From positions 1 through 64,000 of the forward strand of contig JAUYRN010000031.1 in NCBI GenBank assembly GCA_030696775.1: 64,000 nucleotides of DNA. The letters are read 5' to 3'. The notes under the pieces were generated by a model. That model had not been told where the DNA came from. It made no database searches and saw only the letters and a program-made list of their open reading frames with translations. The translations under genes were made by a program, and so were the position numbers. Of the stretch, positions 7,259-15,753 are shown piece by piece. How positions within the stretch are numbered: position 1 is the stretch's first letter; each line of letters opens with the position of its first letter. This DNA is from Sulfuricurvum sp. (GTDB taxonomy: Bacteria > Campylobacterota > Campylobacteria > Campylobacterales > Sulfurimonadaceae).

Positions 7259-9748
7259 TTATAGCCCCTCATTGAATTTAATATTACGTTTGACCACGTT
7301 CATCAGATACTCAGGAGAATACGGTTTAGTAATGTACTCAATCATTCCTGATTCAACACCACGCATACGATCTGCTTTCCCTGCTCGTGAGGTTACTGCG
7401 ATAAGAGGCAGGTTTTTATACTTATTGTATTTTTTGATTTCCAAAGCCAGAGAGTAGCCGTCCATACGCGGCATCTCTATATCAATCAGCATCGCATCAA
7501 AATAATGATCACCTTGCTTTAAAATATTCAAAGCTTCAACTCCATCAACCGCTTCAACGAGAGTCACGCCAAGCGGTTCAAGGGATTTGCGCATAATTGT
7601 GCGATCCGTTTTCGAATCATCGACGATCATAACACAATAATCGCTTGCGCTATTTTTGACACCTAATTTTTTTGCATCTCCACTCTCGCTTCCGATGGTA
7701 GATTTGACGGATTTGGCCATCTGCATAAGTGCTGCGACATCAACGATCAACGTTACCCCTCCATCACCTCGAATGGTTGCTCCGGCTATTCCTTCAATTC
7801 CTTTTAGATACTCTCCAAGAGATTTAATAACAATCTCTTCTTGTCCTATAAGGGTATCAACGATAAGACCGATCTTACTCTCAGCAAGACCAAGTACAAC
7901 GACATACGCGTGTTCACTGCTATCAAATACACGTTCTACTTCAAAAATATCTCCGATGTGTACCAGAGAAAGAACTTCATCACGAAGGCGCATAACCGAA
8001 CGGTTTTCTACGGTATAAATGTCATCTTTGCTAATACGAACGGTCTCAAGTACGGATGCAAGAGGAATCGCATAATACTCTTCTTGGACTCCAACCAATA
8101 AGGCTTGAATAATCGCAAGTGTTAATGGAATTTTGAGCTTCATCGATGTTCCATGACCTACTTCGGAATCAATGTCAATCATACCGTTTAACTTTTCAAT
8201 GTTGGTTTTTACTACGTCCATACCTACACCGCGACCTGAAACGCTGGTCACTTGTGCTGCGGTTGAAAAACCAGGTCGGAAAATAAGACCAAATGCTTCT
8301 TTTTCAGACATTGCATCGGCTTCTTTTTCCGTAATAATCCCTTTTTCTATTGACTTTTGCTTGAGCATATCCGCATCAAGACCTTTACCGTCATCGATAA
8401 TCTGGATAACAATATGATTGCCCTCATGATACGCTTTGAGCTGTATGGTTCCTACTTCAGATTTACCGGCAGCCATACGAACATCACCAATCTCAATCCC
8501 ATGATCACATGAGTTTCGAATGATGTGCACTAGCGGATCCCCGATTTCTTCAACAATTGATTTATCCAGTTCTGTATCTTCTCCTGCGATTTCCAGTTCG
8601 ATCTTTTTATTGAGCTCACGCGACAAGTCACGAATCATACGAGGGAATTTATTGAACACTTTTCCAATTGGGAGCATTCTGGTTTTCATAACGGCTATCT
8701 GTAAATCAGTTGTGACCAATGAAACGATGGATACGACTTGATTTAGCTCTTCTAAAAACGCTTCACCTTCGTATCGTTCCTCGACGTCATCATTGATTTT
8801 AATCAAACGATTTTTACCCAGTACCAGTTCTCCGATGAGATTCATGAGGTGGTCAAGACGTTTGACATCAACACGAATGGTTTGCTCTACGCCGCCCCCT
8901 TTAGAATCTCCTTCTTCTTTTGGTTCGCTTCGTCTTGGTGCCGGGGCAGAAGGAGCTGCTTTAGCCACAGGCGCCACTTCCGTTTTAGGCTGTGGTGCTG
9001 GGGCCAAGACAACTGCAGGTGCACTTGGAGCAACAGGCTCTTGAGGTGTTGCATTTTGGCTTTTTTGCACACGTTTAGCTGCATCTTGAGATTGTTTTTC
9101 AAGCAATAATCGCTCGATTTCTGCTTCGACTTCTGCATCACTCATATTGGCATAATCAGGTTCAGCCACTTCAGTGGTGGCAACTGCCGTAGCAGCTCGC
9201 TTGGCAACGGCTTCCGCTTGCTTTTGCGCTAAAAGACGCTCGATTTCTGCTTCGACTTGAGCATCACTCATGTTGGCATAATCAGGTTCTTCCTCGTTGG
9301 CTGTCGATACAACAGGCTCTTGCACCATAGGTGTTTCGATTGCAACAGGAACAGCTTCAGACTCGCCGTTTGCAACAACGTCCAATCTCGCAACACATCC
9401 TGAAACATCCAGTCCAGAATCTTCACCATGGTCACGAATACGAACCAAAAGTGCTTTCATCAAATCAATGGATTCAAGAATAACATCCATAACATTCGCA
9501 TCAATAACAAGATCACCATGCCGTGCCATATTCAACAGATTTTCCATATGATGCGTCAAATGCGTTAGGACATCAAAATTGAGGAAGGAACTTGCACCCT
9601 TAATGGTATGTGCTACACGGAAAATACGATTCAGTAAATCCAAATCATCCGGTCGTGTTTCCAATTCTACTAAATCTTGGTCAAGCTGTTCAATCAGTTC
9701 AAATGCTTCAATTAAAAAATCTTGTAATATCTCTTCAAATTCATCCAT
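7259..9748 (-). CDS. cheA: CheA histidine kinase with C-terminal receiver (CheAY)
   Basis: Central chemotaxis kinase. In 829 residues: an HPt domain with phospho-His47 (RVAHTIKGA), a Pro/Ala/Glu-rich linker, a dimerisation region, an HATPase domain (NSCDHGIE N-box, DDGKGL and GRGVGMDVV), a CheW-like domain (MKLKIPLTLAII onward) and a receiver domain at the end (DAMLIDIEMPRMDG). A fused receiver is typical of Campylobacterota CheA and may act as a phosphate sink. The linker contains a tandem duplication (residues 154-184 and 196-226) beginning EPDYANMSDA. It overlaps cheV by 8 bases. Confidence 0.97.
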   Translation of the reverse strand: MDEFEEILQDFLIEAFELIEQLDQDLVELETRPDDLDLLNRIFRVAHTIKGASSFLNFDVLTHLTHHMENLLNMARHGDLVIDANVMDVILESIDLMKALLVRIRDHGEDSGLDVSGCVARLDVVANGESEAVPVAIETPMVQEPVVSTANEEEPDYANMSDAQVEAEIERLLAQKQAEAVAKRAATAVATTEVAEPDYANMSDAEVEAEIERLLLEKQSQDAAKRVQKSQNATPQEPVAPSAPAVVLAPAPQPKTEVAPVAKAAPSAPAPRRSEPKEEGDSKGGGVEQTIRVDVKRLDHLMNLIGELVLGKNRLIKINDDVEERYEGEAFLEELNQVVSIVSLVTTDLQIAVMKTRMLPIGKVFNKFPRMIRDLSRELNKKIELEIAGEDTELDKSIVEEIGDPLVHIIRNSCDHGIEIGDVRMAAGKSEVGTIQLKAYHEGNHIVIQIIDDGKGLDADMLKQKSIEKGIITEKEADAMSEKEAFGLIFRPGFSTAAQVTSVSGRGVGMDVVKTNIEKLNGMIDIDSEVGHGTSMKLKIPLTLAIIQALLVGVQEEYYAIPLASVLETVRISKDDIYTVENRSVMRLRDEVLSLVHIGDIFEVERVFDSSEHAYVVVLGLAESKIGLIVDTLIGQEEIVIKSLGEYLKGIEGIAGATIRGDGGVTLIVDVAALMQMAKSVKSTIGSESGDAKKLGVKNSASDYCVMIVDDSKTDRTIMRKSLEPLGVTLVEAVDGVEALNILKQGDHYFDAMLIDIEMPRMDGYSLALEIKKYNKYKNLPLIAVTSRAGKADRMRGVESGMIEYITKPYSPEYLMNVVKRNIKFNEGL
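9071..9289 (-). repeat. tandem duplication in the CheA linker
   Basis: Two copies of a unit of about 31 residues (EPDYANMSDAxVEAEIERLL followed by a Gln/Ala/Lys-rich tail) lie between the HPt and dimerisation domains. The codons also remain similar, so the duplication is probably fairly recent or kept similar by recombination. Confidence 0.75.
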
Positions 9749-10694
9749 GTTTTACCCCTAAAATATGAGTTTGCACGACCCGTGCGACTTCATCATAAAA
9801 AATATTTGCATCAAATTTGACCAAATAGGCCTCAGCTCCTGCTTCCTTACCCCTCATCTCACTAAAATGATCACTGATTGAAGAGTTAAACACAATAGGG
9901 ATCATCTTAAATCTTGGATCCTCTTTTACTTTCGCAGCAAAGTGGAATCCATCCATGCGTGGCATTTCAATGTCCGAGGCTATAAGACGTAACTTCGATG
10001 AAAGAGCATCACCATGTATCTCATAAAGATCTTCTAGGATTTTTAATCCTTGCTCTCCATCACTTCCCTCAATAACGTGAAAACCCATTTTTTCTAGGGC
10101 ATCTTTAATAATATGGCGCGCAGTTGAGCTGTCATCAAGAAGTAAAACATAGCCGTCAAAATTGCTATTGTGCTCATTCATTGTCGCATGACCAGGCTGA
10201 TATAATCCAAGCTGCTGCACTACACTTTCCAAATCTAAGATCAACAGTACATTATCATCTTCAATACGAGTTACACCCGTTATTTTTGATCCATCCGTAC
10301 TGTTATCCAAAAAGGAGGCAGGTTCTATGTCTTTCCAGTTGATACGTCGAATACGTTTTGCTTCATGTACGACAAAGCCAATAAGAATATTGTTAAACTC
10401 CGTAATAATAACGCGAGCGCCCCGTTCCATCTCTTCAGGTGCTTCTATTCCCATCCATTTAGCGAGATTAACAACAGGAATGACGACTCCTCGAAGGTCA
10501 AAAATCCCCTCTATAAACTCTGGCGTACCAGGTAGTTCAGTTAATATCGGAAGACGAATTATTTCACGTACTTTGGCAACATTAATTCCATAAATTCCTT
10601 CATAGATTTCGTCACCTTCACGCTTAAAAATTCTAAAATCGACCAATTCCATCTCATTGCTACCAACCTTCAGAATATCTTTTTGTACCTTCAT
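9741..10694 (-). CDS. cheV: CheV, CheW-receiver coupling protein
   Basis: 317 residues. The N-terminal CheW-like domain (VDFRIFKREGDEIYEGIYGINVAKVREI, then LPGTPEFIEGIFDLRGVVIPVVNL) is followed by a receiver domain (GYVLLLDDSSTARHII, phospho-Asp in ASDIEMPRMDGF). CheV couples receptors to CheA and adjusts array gain through phosphorylation. It overlaps the upstream phosphoesterase gene by 4 bases (ATGA) and cheA by 8, so the chemotaxis genes are co-transcribed with argC and greA upstream. Confidence 0.95.
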   Translation of the reverse strand: MKVQKDILKVGSNEMELVDFRIFKREGDEIYEGIYGINVAKVREIIRLPILTELPGTPEFIEGIFDLRGVVIPVVNLAKWMGIEAPEEMERGARVIITEFNNILIGFVVHEAKRIRRINWKDIEPASFLDNSTDGSKITGVTRIEDDNVLLILDLESVVQQLGLYQPGHATMNEHNSNFDGYVLLLDDSSTARHIIKDALEKMGFHVIEGSDGEQGLKILEDLYEIHGDALSSKLRLIASDIEMPRMDGFHFAAKVKEDPRFKMIPIVFNSSISDHFSEMRGKEAGAEAYLVKFDANIFYDEVARVVQTHILGVKHG

Positions 10695-11434
10695 CCGGGC
10701 CCCTTGCTAAATAGTGTTTCATCTAAAATGAGTTGGTTCTGAGATGATTTTACAACATAATATCTTTCATTACAAGCAAAAGCACCCAAGTTACAATAAC
10801 GATACGTTTCAAAGTCAAAAGATTTGTTTTGGTGATAATGTCCTTCGACTACCATATCACACTCCTCAATCCATTTTTTGCCACTGTGTCGATGAGCAAT
10901 TGACTCAAAGTTTTCAATTTTTTTGCAATGGTTTTTTCGTTGCATATCCCGAGTAAGCCACTTGATGATAATCCCGCCAAAAATATTATTAATGATATTT
11001 AAACCATACAAAATAGGCCGATTACGAATGAGCGCCGTATAGACTTCATACCCCAAAGCAACCCGACTGTCACCGTGCAATAAAGCAATTTTTTGAGAAC
11101 CATACAGCATCATAAAAGGCTGGTGATGACGCGGGACAATGGTAATATTCGGAAAAACAGAGGCAAGTCTAAAGTCATGATTCCCTTCCAAATAGAGTAT
11201 GTCTATTTTTCTTGAGAGCACATTCAGAAGATCGACAAGTTTTTGATTTAAAAGAACCGTTTCACTAATCGGACCAAAAAGAAGGTCACAATTATCTCCC
11301 ATCAAAATAAGCTGTGTGGTTTTAATGGTCTCATTTTCTACTGCTCGCAAAAAATCAATAAAAGGGATTCGCCACGGTGCATAATGAGAATCAGCTACTA
11401 AAATAGCCCCATCATGAAGTTGTTTAAGGGACAT
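10691..11434 (-). CDS. LpxH-like metallophosphoesterase
   Basis: Calcineurin-like dimetal phosphoesterase of 247 residues. The motifs appear in order: ADSHY (DxH), LILMGDNCD (GD), YLEGNHD, HGDSR and GHYHQN. The layout resembles UDP-2,3-diacylglucosamine pyrophosphatase (lipid A synthesis), and the family usually has GDxxD where this has GDNCD. LpxH is therefore plausible but not proven. The ATG at 11434 was chosen over a TTG at 11440; it overlaps argC by 11 bases. Confidence 0.75.
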   Translation of the reverse strand: MSLKQLHDGAILVADSHYAPWRIPFIDFLRAVENETIKTTQLILMGDNCDLLFGPISETVLLNQKLVDLLNVLSRKIDILYLEGNHDFRLASVFPNITIVPRHHQPFMMLYGSQKIALLHGDSRVALGYEVYTALIRNRPILYGLNIINNIFGGIIIKWLTRDMQRKNHCKKIENFESIAHRHSGKKWIEECDMVVEGHYHQNKSFDFETYRYCNLGAFACNERYYVVKSSQNQLILDETLFSKGPG

Positions 11435-12437
11435 ACGCAATCACAGGAATTCCGAGTGATTCATCCAACCCCATCATGATATTGGCATTCACCATAGCTT
11501 GTGAACTGGCTCCGCGCATGAGGTTATCGATCGCACACATAGTAACCAAAGCATTGCCGTGCCGAGTGGCGTATACATCTGCGAAATTCGTCCCTGCTGT
11601 CATTTTAGTGTGAGGCGGTGCAGTACGAACACGGACGAACGGCTGACCTTCATAAAACTTTGCCATACACTCATCTGCTTGAATATCCGATTTTAACGTA
11701 GCATAGACACACGCCAACATTCCGCGAGTCATGGGGACGAGAGAAGGTACAAAAGTCACTTTAACATCGTTACCGCACAAGAGGCTCGCGTGTTGTTCTA
11801 TCTCAATGGCATGACGGTGCTTTATGATGTTGTAGCAGTTAATATTATCATTGACATTCACATAATGAACGCCGGACGTAGGTGATTTACCTGCTCCCGA
11901 AACGCCGGTTTTAGAATCGACAAAAATAGGCTGTGTCGTATCAATATGGTTTAAAAAAGGTGCGAGTGCCATCAATGTTGCAGTAACATGGCATCCTGGA
12001 TTGGCAACTAAGCGCGAGCCCTCTGCGATACGTCCGTGCAACTCCGGTATAGAATAAACGGCATGCTCCAGATTAGTAATATCTTCATGCTCACAATAAA
12101 ATGTTTCGTAATTTTCACGATTTAGACGATAATCAGCGGAAAGATCAACGATTTTTACACCGCGATCCAACAAACCTTTGGCGGCATTCATCGCGGTTTT
12201 GTGAGGAAGAGCTAAAAATATAAGTTCACACATCGAAGCGGCGCGATCTAAATCAACCTTTTCAACACCCAAATCACATACACCAAAAAGGGCAGGATGA
12301 AGATCACTCAAGCTTGTTTCACCCTCGGTATTGGCACAATACGTCAAAGTAAAGCGAGGGTGGTTAAGGAGCATCTTAACAAGCTCTAAACCTGTATACC
12401 CGCTTACCCCAATTATCCCAACATTAATGGCTTTCAA
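11424..12437 (-). CDS. argC: N-acetyl-gamma-glutamyl-phosphate reductase
   Basis: Arginine biosynthesis: NADPH-dependent reduction of N-acetylglutamyl phosphate to the semialdehyde. The 337-residue protein has the Rossmann signature GVSGYTG (about 10-16) and the catalytic Cys in NPGCHVTATLMAL, followed by the conserved His-containing HRHAIEIEQH region. It overlaps greA by 14 bases at its start, so greA and argC are co-transcribed. Confidence 0.96.
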   Translation of the reverse strand: MKAINVGIIGVSGYTGLELVKMLLNHPRFTLTYCANTEGETSLSDLHPALFGVCDLGVEKVDLDRAASMCELIFLALPHKTAMNAAKGLLDRGVKIVDLSADYRLNRENYETFYCEHEDITNLEHAVYSIPELHGRIAEGSRLVANPGCHVTATLMALAPFLNHIDTTQPIFVDSKTGVSGAGKSPTSGVHYVNVNDNINCYNIIKHRHAIEIEQHASLLCGNDVKVTFVPSLVPMTRGMLACVYATLKSDIQADECMAKFYEGQPFVRVRTAPPHTKMTAGTNFADVYATRHGNALVTMCAIDNLMRGASSQAMVNANIMMGLDESLGIPVIAYVP

Positions 12438-12921
12438 AGACTATCTCCTGATATTTAACCTCTAAGACTTCGAATTTTTTTATGCCGCCAGGAAGTTTTG
12501 CATGTATATCATCTCCCTCTTCGCGTCCTAGTAGTTGCTTAGCTAAGGGAGAGTTAAACGAGATAAGTCCGCGTGCAGGATTGCTCTCACATCCGCCGAC
12601 TATCGTATACGTTACCTCTTCGTCGGTATCAAGGTCACACAATACCACTGTCGAGCCAAAACTCACACGTGCATGCTCAAGTACGCTGGGATCAACAATC
12701 TGAGCTATAGAGATAACTGCGCCCAACTCTGCAATACGTGTACCGATAAACGCTTGTTTTTCACGCGCTGCATGGTATTCAGAATTTTCTTTTAAATCGC
12801 CATACTCTTTGGCACGGTCTATTTCCACATTAACTTCGGGAAGATCGATATTTTTGAGGGTGTTTAGCTCATCGGATAATCGTTGAAATCCGTATTTGGT
12901 CATTGGCTCTTTGTGTTCCAC
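12424..12921 (-). CDS. greA: GreA transcript cleavage factor
   Basis: Stimulates RNA cleavage in backtracked RNA polymerase. The 165-residue protein has the N-terminal coiled coil (FQRLSDELNTLK ... EYGDLKENSEYHAAREKQ, containing the acidic tip D/E-N-S-E-Y) and the C-terminal FKBP-like domain (SFNSPLAKQLLGREEGD). The GTG at 12921 is preferred to the ATG at 12903. GGAGAG precedes it, and the longer N-terminus (MEHKEPMTKYG) fits the common MxxxPMT start. The ribosome-binding site is one arm of a hairpin. Confidence 0.95.
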   Translation of the reverse strand: MEHKEPMTKYGFQRLSDELNTLKNIDLPEVNVEIDRAKEYGDLKENSEYHAAREKQAFIGTRIAELGAVISIAQIVDPSVLEHARVSFGSTVVLCDLDTDEEVTYTIVGGCESNPARGLISFNSPLAKQLLGREEGDDIHAKLPGGIKKFEVLEVKYQEIVFESH

Positions 12922-12926
12922 TGTTC

Positions 12927-12965
12927 TCTCCGCGTGAAGTAATAATAGGCATTATAGCGCGGAGA
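12927..12965 (-). promoter_or_regulatory. hairpin burying the greA ribosome-binding site, with a TATAAT in its loop
   Basis: TCTCCGCG (12927-12934) and CGCGGAGA (12958-12965) form a perfect 8-bp stem with a 23-base loop. On the minus strand the downstream arm contains the greA Shine-Dalgarno GGAGAG. The loop contains TATAAT (12951-12956). A transcript from that -10 box would lack the upstream arm and leave the site free, whereas read-through from tcdA would pair it. Confidence 0.5.
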
Positions 12966-12967
12966 AA

Positions 12968-13615
12968 CTAAAGCTTTGTAATTCGACGCAACGCCAACGA
13001 GCACATTGCCAATCCAAAAGCTCCCGTCACGGCAACAAAGCTTCCTTTTTCTTTGATACGAGGGAGTTCACTGCTGCAAATACAGCTAAAATCACCGTTA
13101 AATTTTCGTTTACGCAACTCGTTACGTAGTTTGGAAGCAAAGGGGTCGCCTTCGGTTTTCCAGATGGAGCGTACTTCAATTTTAGTGGGGTCAAGTCGTT
13201 TTGCGGAGCCTACTGAGCAGATAAGCTTGGATGAACATTTTTGGATAAGAGCAATTTTGGCCCACATATCATCGATGGCATCAAGAATTAGATCATAGGG
13301 TTCAAAGTCATACGCGTCCACCCACTCTGGAGTGATTTTTTCTGCGATGGCAATGACTTCCGGATAATGACTTTTAAGAGCATCGACTTTTAGATCGCCT
13401 TCGTGCAGTTCTGAGTGCATCTGGCGATTTTGATTGCTCGCATCGTAGCGATCAAAATCAATGATGGTGATGTCTCGAACACCCGAGCGATAAAGACAAT
13501 CAAGACAAAAACTTCCCACGCCACCGACGCCAAGGAGAAGAATTTTAGCATTTTGAAGTTTCTCGTACGTCTCTTCGCCAAAAACGAGTTTAGTTCGAGC
13601 GTTTCTCACAGCCAC
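12968..13615 (-). CDS. tcdA: TcdA-like tRNA threonylcarbamoyladenosine dehydratase
   Basis: E1-like ThiF/MoeB-fold enzyme that would cyclise t6A37 of tRNA to ct6A using ATP. It has the nucleotide-binding LLLGVGGVGSFCLDCLYRSG (about 29-48), the DFDRYDASNQNRQ region expected of TcdA and the distal CSVGSAKRLDPTKIEVR. At 215 residues it is shorter than the E. coli enzyme (about 268), mainly at the C-terminus. The GTG at 13615 is used; an in-frame GTG two codons later is possible. It overlaps surE by 10 bases. Confidence 0.88.
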   Translation of the reverse strand: MAVRNARTKLVFGEETYEKLQNAKILLLGVGGVGSFCLDCLYRSGVRDITIIDFDRYDASNQNRQMHSELHEGDLKVDALKSHYPEVIAIAEKITPEWVDAYDFEPYDLILDAIDDMWAKIALIQKCSSKLICSVGSAKRLDPTKIEVRSIWKTEGDPFASKLRNELRKRKFNGDFSCICSSELPRIKEKGSFVAVTGAFGLAMCSLALRRITKL

Positions 13616-14373
13616 TCTCGTAAGGTATTCATCGATTTATACGCCGTTAAATCCAATTTTATCGGACTCACCGATACCATCCCATTTTCAATTGCTTCAA
13701 AATCACAGTGCCCCTGACGATTTTCTCTGGACTTGTACTCAAGGGGGTGCAGGCCTAGCCAATAATATTCCAGACCTCTTGGATTGCGATGTAGATGAGC
13801 ATCATTAGCATAAAATCGGTATCCCGCATACGTTGGACAAAAGTTCAATTCTTTCACATCCCATGGGATATTAACGTTTAAAAATTCTCGTTCTTTGAGA
13901 GGAAATTCACCCGCAAAAATCTTTTCAACCAACGCTCGAATTGCCATTTTAGCCAATGCAAAATCCCCAACTGGTTGGGTAAAGTCCATCACTTGAGAGA
14001 TTGCAATAGAGGGGATACCCTGCAATACGCCCTCCATAGCTGCGGCAGCTGTTCCTGAATAGGTAATATCTTCCCCCATGTTTGAGCCTTTGTTAATCCC
14101 GCTAATAACAAGATCAGGCTTTTTAACCTCAAACAACGAATTCAGCGCCAAATAGACACAATCGCTAGGTGTCCCGTCGTCAAGTTTGTAAAAATCATCC
14201 CCGACGCTGATAAAAGAGAGAGGACGTGTAAGAGTGAGCGAATGCCCGCATGCTGATTTTTCGGTAGAGGGGGCAACAACGGTAATGTGCCCAAAATCTT
14301 TAAGCGCATCAATCAGGGCTAGCAATCCTTCGGATTCGTATCCATCGTCGTTCGTGATGAGTATTTCTTTCAC
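13606..14373 (-). CDS. surE: SurE 5'/3'-nucleotidase
   Basis: Divalent-metal nucleoside monophosphate phosphatase. The 255-residue protein begins MKEILITNDDG, the signature metal-binding NDD. PSTEKSACGHSLTL and ISGINKGSNMGEDITYSGT (residues about 35-48 and 90-110) are both diagnostic. The start overlaps the stop of the sensor kinase gene by 4 bases (ATGA). The block kinase-surE-tcdA is tightly packed. Confidence 0.96.
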   Translation of the reverse strand: MKEILITNDDGYESEGLLALIDALKDFGHITVVAPSTEKSACGHSLTLTRPLSFISVGDDFYKLDDGTPSDCVYLALNSLFEVKKPDLVISGINKGSNMGEDITYSGTAAAAMEGVLQGIPSIAISQVMDFTQPVGDFALAKMAIRALVEKIFAGEFPLKEREFLNVNIPWDVKELNFCPTYAGYRFYANDAHLHRNPRGLEYYWLGLHPLEYKSRENRQGHCDFEAIENGMVSVSPIKLDLTAYKSMNTLREWL

Positions 14374-15665
14374 TTTCTATTTCCTTTTGGTTTTATGGGG
14401 ACAAAGATAAAACAATTAAGCGTATCGCGTCGCTCGTAAGCCAGCACATACCCATGCTCTCTCAAAATCGCATCGACAATGTAAAGACCTAAGCCAAAAC
14501 TGTCTTTGGTCGGCTGATCTTTAGTAAAAGGTTCGATGTAATGGGCAAGAGGTTTTTTTAAAGGCTCACCAAGATTGGTGAAAAATATCTCATCATGCTC
14601 CATAAAGATAGACATTTTCTTCTCAGGAGAATACTTGATAGCATTGTCAATAAGATTTTTAACTGCCGTTACAAATAACCGATAATCAACCACAATTTTA
14701 ACTGAGGCATCAATATTGGAATCTACCGATTCATATTCCACCATTGCACTGTCAATCGCACCATCGATAATGTCGATCAAGCGATACTCTTTTTTTTCTA
14801 GATGCTGAGACCCGGAGCTAATCTCTTCAATCAAAGCAAATTCCCCAATTAAACCCTCGAGTCTTTCAAAAATACTGACAAATCGTCCCCGCTGTTTTTC
14901 ATCCGAAATCATGGTCGTAACAATACGCCCCTTGGCAATCGGAGTTTTAAGCTCGTGCATAATGTTGCGTAAAAAAAGCGTTCGAGATTCAATAAGAGAA
15001 CGAATTTTATTTTGAGCCGTTTCAAGCTCATTGGCGATCAATGCAATCTCATCTTCTCCGTCCGTATGAAATCGAACGCCCATATCCCCCTCACCGAAAC
15101 GGGCAATTTGACGACGCAAACGTCGAAGTGGTGCGATACGAACAATAATCAACCCAAAAGAGAATAGTAAAATAAGTAAAATAGTTCCATAGGAATACAA
15201 CAAATAGGAAAAATTATACGCTTGAACTTTGCGATCTTCTAAAAGGATCGAGTGATGGTCGGATTGAACCCAAAAATATATTTTTCCCTCAAATTCGAGC
15301 ATCCGGACATATACTTGACTCACAATCAAATCATTATAGGGAGCTTCAAACGAGATATACTGCGATACTGCTTGTCCTTCTTCTTTGAGCACAACTGCAT
15401 TTTCGGTAATATTGTGATAGCCTGCATCGTTTACAATATACAAATCATACACGGCCAGATTGGCTTCTAAAATAGGCAATGAGATTTGTTTGAGTAGAAA
15501 AGTGTTATAAATTTGGGAAATAAGCGAATATTTATTAAAGAGATTATCGGTATGCTTGGTACGATTAGTTTGATACAGTTGATAAAATGTATAGCTAACG
15601 CTCCCTACCGTAACGGCAAGAGCGAAAAGAACCGTTAGTAAAACGGCATTACGTCTAATAATCAT
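14370..15665 (-). CDS. ArsS-type sensor histidine kinase
   Basis: Membrane sensor, 431 residues: TM1 (about 8-28), a periplasmic domain of about 125 residues, TM2 (154-176), a HAMP-like segment, phospho-His237 in FLRNIMHELKTP, N-box LIDNAIKYSP and a G-box with FGLGLYIVDAIL. The architecture and the IMHELKTPI H-box fit the ArsS family of Campylobacterota (acid or metal responsive in Helicobacter and Campylobacter). Its stimulus here cannot be read. The regulator gene lies just upstream, separated by a hairpin-core element. Confidence 0.88.
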   Translation of the reverse strand: MIIRRNAVLLTVLFALAVTVGSVSYTFYQLYQTNRTKHTDNLFNKYSLISQIYNTFLLKQISLPILEANLAVYDLYIVNDAGYHNITENAVVLKEEGQAVSQYISFEAPYNDLIVSQVYVRMLEFEGKIYFWVQSDHHSILLEDRKVQAYNFSYLLYSYGTILLILLFSFGLIIVRIAPLRRLRRQIARFGEGDMGVRFHTDGEDEIALIANELETAQNKIRSLIESRTLFLRNIMHELKTPIAKGRIVTTMISDEKQRGRFVSIFERLEGLIGEFALIEEISSGSQHLEKKEYRLIDIIDGAIDSAMVEYESVDSNIDASVKIVVDYRLFVTAVKNLIDNAIKYSPEKKMSIFMEHDEIFFTNLGEPLKKPLAHYIEPFTKDQPTKDSFGLGLYIVDAILREHGYVLAYERRDTLNCFIFVPIKPKGNRK

Positions 15666-15679
15666 TATTTTGCACGCCT

Positions 15680-15741
15680 ACGGAATAGAATCCCGTTGTC
15701 TACGCTAGCCGCTAAGGCACTGAAGCTAGCCCTAAACGGGC
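15680..15741 (-). repeat. hairpin-core-GTAG-hairpin element, copy 3
   Basis: On the minus strand: hairpin GCCC/GGGC (arms 15729-15732 and 15738-15741), then a core (15700-15728) ending CCTTAGCGGCTAGCGTAG. Three bases later comes a 7-bp hairpin ACGGGAT/ATTCCGT (15680-15686 and 15690-15696) with one G-U pair. It lies in the spacer between the response regulator and its kinase, in the sense orientation. Confidence 0.7.
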
Positions 15742-15753
15742 AGAAAAATTTAA

